DNA from: an uncultured Cyanobium sp. | Lineage (GTDB): Bacteria; Cyanobacteriota; Cyanobacteriia; PCC-6307; Cyanobiaceae | Reading direction: 5' to 3' | NCBI GenBank assembly: GCA_937919075.1 | Contig: CALFOF010000162.1 | Location: forward strand, 1-6,838 | Length of the DNA stretch: 6,838 bases | Shown: positions 5,337-6,838 of the stretch, piece after piece | Layout of the letters: each line of letters starts with the position of its first letter | Position numbering within the stretch: the first letter of the stretch is position 1 | Program-made: the position numbers and the translations under genes | The notes under the pieces: generated by a model | Seen by the model: the letters and a program-made list of their open reading frames with translations, nothing else | Databases searched by the model: none | What the model was told of the DNA's origin: nothing

Positions 5337-5968
5337 AACAGAGTTATCGCTACGAGCAGACCAGCTGCCGGTTGCGCATCGACGGCCTTCCTGATCTATC
5401 TGCCTCCCAAGCCGACGATGCGATCGGCATCTTGATGGGCTGGGAGCTCGACCTGATCGGACGCCCATCGCTGGAGGGGAAACGCAACCACCTTGAGGCC
5501 CTGCTGACCGTGGTGCTGCCCTATGCCCGCCACCTGGTGAGTGGGGTGCCGCGCCCCTTCGGTGCCGATGGCTCCCCGGTGCAGATCGAACCCCTGGTCA
5601 ACGGGGAGCAGAGCCGGCACCGGCTGCGGCTGTTCAGCAGCCAGCCAGACACGCCTCCTCTGGAATTCGACTTCGACGATGCCGAACTGGCGGATCTGGT
5701 GCGCTGCCTCGACCAACTGCGGCTCGATCCGCGGGTGCAGCTCGGCTTCGTGATTCCCGCCGAGGTGCCGCTGCAGCGCCGCGAAATCCTCGAGCGGGTG
5801 CCGCTGCGACGACGACTGCTCTCGCCGGCGGCCGGCTTGGCGGCGCTGGTGATCACCTCATCGCTCAGCCTGATGCTGCCGCTGCCCAAGCCGGCCGCTC
5901 CCCAGGGAGAGGCAAAACCGGCCGCCACCAGCGCACCAACGACACCGCAGGCCCCAGCCGCCCCCTGA
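5333..5968 (+). CDS. DUF4335 family protein with C-terminal membrane anchor
   Basis: This 211-residue protein is recognised as DUF4335, a cyanobacterial family of unknown function usually found beside DUF3038. The opening QSYRYEQTSCRLRIDGLPD (3-21), the WELDLIGRPSLEGKRNHLEALL stretch (37-58) and VLPYARHLVSG (61-71) match the family pattern as I know it. A soluble domain of about 155 residues is followed by a basic RRR patch (159-161), one hydrophobic helix at about 167-184, and a Pro/Ala/Thr-rich tail (185-211). This looks like a tail-anchored arrangement with the main domain in the cytoplasm. The start is GTG at 5333 inside the DUF3038 stop (GTGA). A 9-bp hairpin lies over the stop codon. 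Confidence 0.85.
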   Translation: MKQSYRYEQTSCRLRIDGLPDLSASQADDAIGILMGWELDLIGRPSLEGKRNHLEALLTVVLPYARHLVSGVPRPFGADGSPVQIEPLVNGEQSRHRLRLFSSQPDTPPLEFDFDDAELADLVRCLDQLRLDPRVQLGFVIPAEVPLQRREILERVPLRRRLLSPAAGLAALVITSSLSLMLPLPKPAAPQGEAKPAATSAPTTPQAPAAP

Positions 5969-5980
5969 GCCGGCGGCTGG
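5954..5980 (+). terminator. GC-rich hairpin over the DUF4335 stop codon, possible terminator
   Basis: CCAGCCGCC (5954-5962) and GGCGGCTGG (5972-5980) form a perfect 9-bp stem with a 9-base loop containing the TGA stop (5966-5968). No T tract follows. It may end or stabilise the DUF3038-DUF4335 transcript. The hairpin over the stop at 2112-2132 has the same arrangement. Confidence 0.4.
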
Positions 5981-6004
5981 CGTCGCGATCCCAACACCTG
6001 GGCC

Positions 6005-6103
6005 ATGAAACACCCACTACTGTTTGCAAGGTTCCAGGCAGCATCAGCCGATGGAGCCTCGAGTGTTGAAGCGGAGAATGAAGCATTGAACACGGCCCGA
6101 TGA
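6005..6103 (+). other. Possible 32-codon small ORF overlapping the next gene by ATGA
   Basis: An ATG at 6005 opens 32 codons, beginning MKHPLLFARFQ and ending ENEALNTAR, closed by TGA at 6101-6103. This forms an ATGA overlap with the start of the next gene at 6100. It is the only small frame I noted in the 131-bp gap 5969-6099. It lacks a Shine-Dalgarno and I recognise no family, so it may be a coupling leader ORF or chance. Confidence 0.2.
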
Positions 6104-6345
6104 CGAAGAGCTGGTCAGAATTGCGACGGCGGGTGATTCGCCTGGGGGCCTCTCTTGACGTGGTGGTGCGCAGTGATCCGGAAGTGTGTGGCCTCAGCGG
6201 CAAGGATTTTCACCTGTCGTTGCACCACGGCGGCCAGGGCGACTGCACTGTTGAAGGGCTCAGCCTGGTGGATTGTCCGAACGAATTGGTGTTGATTGAG
6301 TTCGAACGCTGGATGCGAGGCGCCGGCTACACCTTCGACACCTAA
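6100..6345 (+). CDS. Small conserved-looking soluble protein of unknown function
   Basis: This 81-residue protein I do not recognise. It begins MTKSWSELRRRVIRLGASLD, a basic amphipathic helix. A mixed segment follows with two cysteines in short strands (DPEVCGLSG and QGDCTVEGLSLVDCPNE, three Cys in all), two adjacent His (LHHGGQGD), and an acidic-aromatic end (LIEFERWMRGAGYTFDT). There is no signal peptide or membrane helix. In-frame stops just upstream and no other ATG make 6100 the natural start, but no Shine-Dalgarno is present. The next gene starts 5 bases after the stop, so the two are probably co-transcribed. Evidence that it is real rests on codon quality, its place in a tight gene row and the lack of any better frame on either strand here. 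Confidence 0.65.
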   Translation: MTKSWSELRRRVIRLGASLDVVVRSDPEVCGLSGKDFHLSLHHGGQGDCTVEGLSLVDCPNELVLIEFERWMRGAGYTFDT

Positions 6346-6350
6346 AACCC

Positions 6351-6803
6351 GTGGCGATGAACCGCAAACCCGATTCCGGGTTCACCCCCACGTCGGTTCG
6401 CAAGGTGTTTCGCAAGCGACGCACCCGTTCACCCTGGCGCGAATGCTTGCTCGCCCTGCTGAATGCGGCGATCGGGCTGGGATTGCTGGTGGCGCTGCTG
6501 CAGTTACCTTCCCGGCTCGACTCCCTGCTGCTGGTCAGCAAGGTGATCAGTGCCGTGCTCGCCGGCCTTGGCCAGATCGGGCTGGGCCTCGTGCAGTTGC
6601 TCGCCGGCATGGCCCAGTTGCTGGGTCTGCTCGTGGTGGTGGCCGTGGCGCTCGGTGCGCTGCTGCTGATGGGCAACGGGCTGTTCCGCCTGGTGCGCCT
6701 GCTGATTCCGGGGGTGGGCAACAGCCTGCTGCTGCCGTCTGCCATGGGCCGGGCCATGGCCAAGCTCACCACGATCCGACCGCCCCCGCGACCGCCCCAC
6801 TGA
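6351..6803 (+). CDS. Leu/Gly-rich small membrane protein of unknown function
   Basis: The protein has 150 residues from a GTG at 6351; an ATG at 6357 (M3, MNRKPDSG) is equally plausible. The first 30 residues are strongly basic (RKVFRKRRTRS at 17-27). A hydrophobic helix at about 33-52 follows, then a Leu/Gly/Val-rich stretch of about 58-110 that could form one or two more helices (ISAVLAGLGQIGLGLVQLLA and LLGLLVVVAVALGALLLMG). A basic segment (FRLVRLLIPG) and a Pro-rich tail (PPPRPPH) end the protein. The positive-inside rule places the N-terminus in the cytoplasm. No catalytic or transporter motif is visible. It lies 5 bases after the small gene at 6100 and probably shares its transcript. 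The last 35 bases of the window (6804-6838) show no supportable feature. Confidence 0.7.
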   Translation: MAMNRKPDSGFTPTSVRKVFRKRRTRSPWRECLLALLNAAIGLGLLVALLQLPSRLDSLLLVSKVISAVLAGLGQIGLGLVQLLAGMAQLLGLLVVVAVALGALLLMGNGLFRLVRLLIPGVGNSLLLPSAMGRAMAKLTTIRPPPRPPH

Positions 6804-6838
6804 ATCCGGACATCACCCACCAGCTCCACTGCTGGCCC

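Noticed and set aside
6804..6838. Open frame running off the right edge (…NPDITHQLHCWP)
   Set aside because: No start codon or recognisable family in the 35 bases available; it may be the beginning of a next gene but cannot be supported.

Overview
The window looks like chromosomal DNA of a GC-rich unicellular picocyanobacterium of the Synechococcus/Cyanobium type. The lineage is inferred from gene content: the start of the chlorophyll-synthesis gene chlH, a high-light-inducible protein (HLIP) gene, and several families I know only from cyanobacteria (DUF2949, DUF3038, DUF4335). Coding density is high, intergenic gaps are short, and most genes lack a clear Shine-Dalgarno sequence, which is common in this group. 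I see no phage, IS, CRISPR, tRNA or rRNA, and the region reads as core genome.

Layout, left to right. The first 450 bases hold the N-terminal part of chlH on the minus strand, running off the left edge. A 147-bp gap separates it from the divergent dapB (lysine/diaminopimelate synthesis), which is followed 4 bp later by a conserved two-helix membrane protein gene. Next comes a monocistronic-looking hli gene. It has a probable RpaB/HLR1-type light-responsive promoter, the only strong Shine-Dalgarno in the window, and a 26-bp perfectly palindromic intrinsic terminator. That terminator ends one base before the best start codon of a UbiH/VisC-type FAD monooxygenase gene, possibly involved in quinone ring hydroxylation. 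A DUF2949 gene follows.

The adenine salvage gene apt (minus strand) converges on DUF2949 and diverges from a tightly coupled DUF3038-DUF4335 pair with a 4-nt GTGA overlap. The right end carries a small soluble protein of unknown function and a Leu/Gly-rich membrane protein gene 5 bp later.

Nothing here amounts to a clearly new multi-gene system. The points most worth a second look are the spacing of the HLR1-like half-sites before hli, the terminator abutting the monooxygenase start, a 13-codon poly-cysteine mini-ORF linking the monooxygenase to DUF2949, and the uncharacterised DUF3038-DUF4335 and right-end membrane modules. Functional themes are photosynthesis and light stress (chlH, hli, perhaps the monooxygenase) plus housekeeping (dapB, apt).
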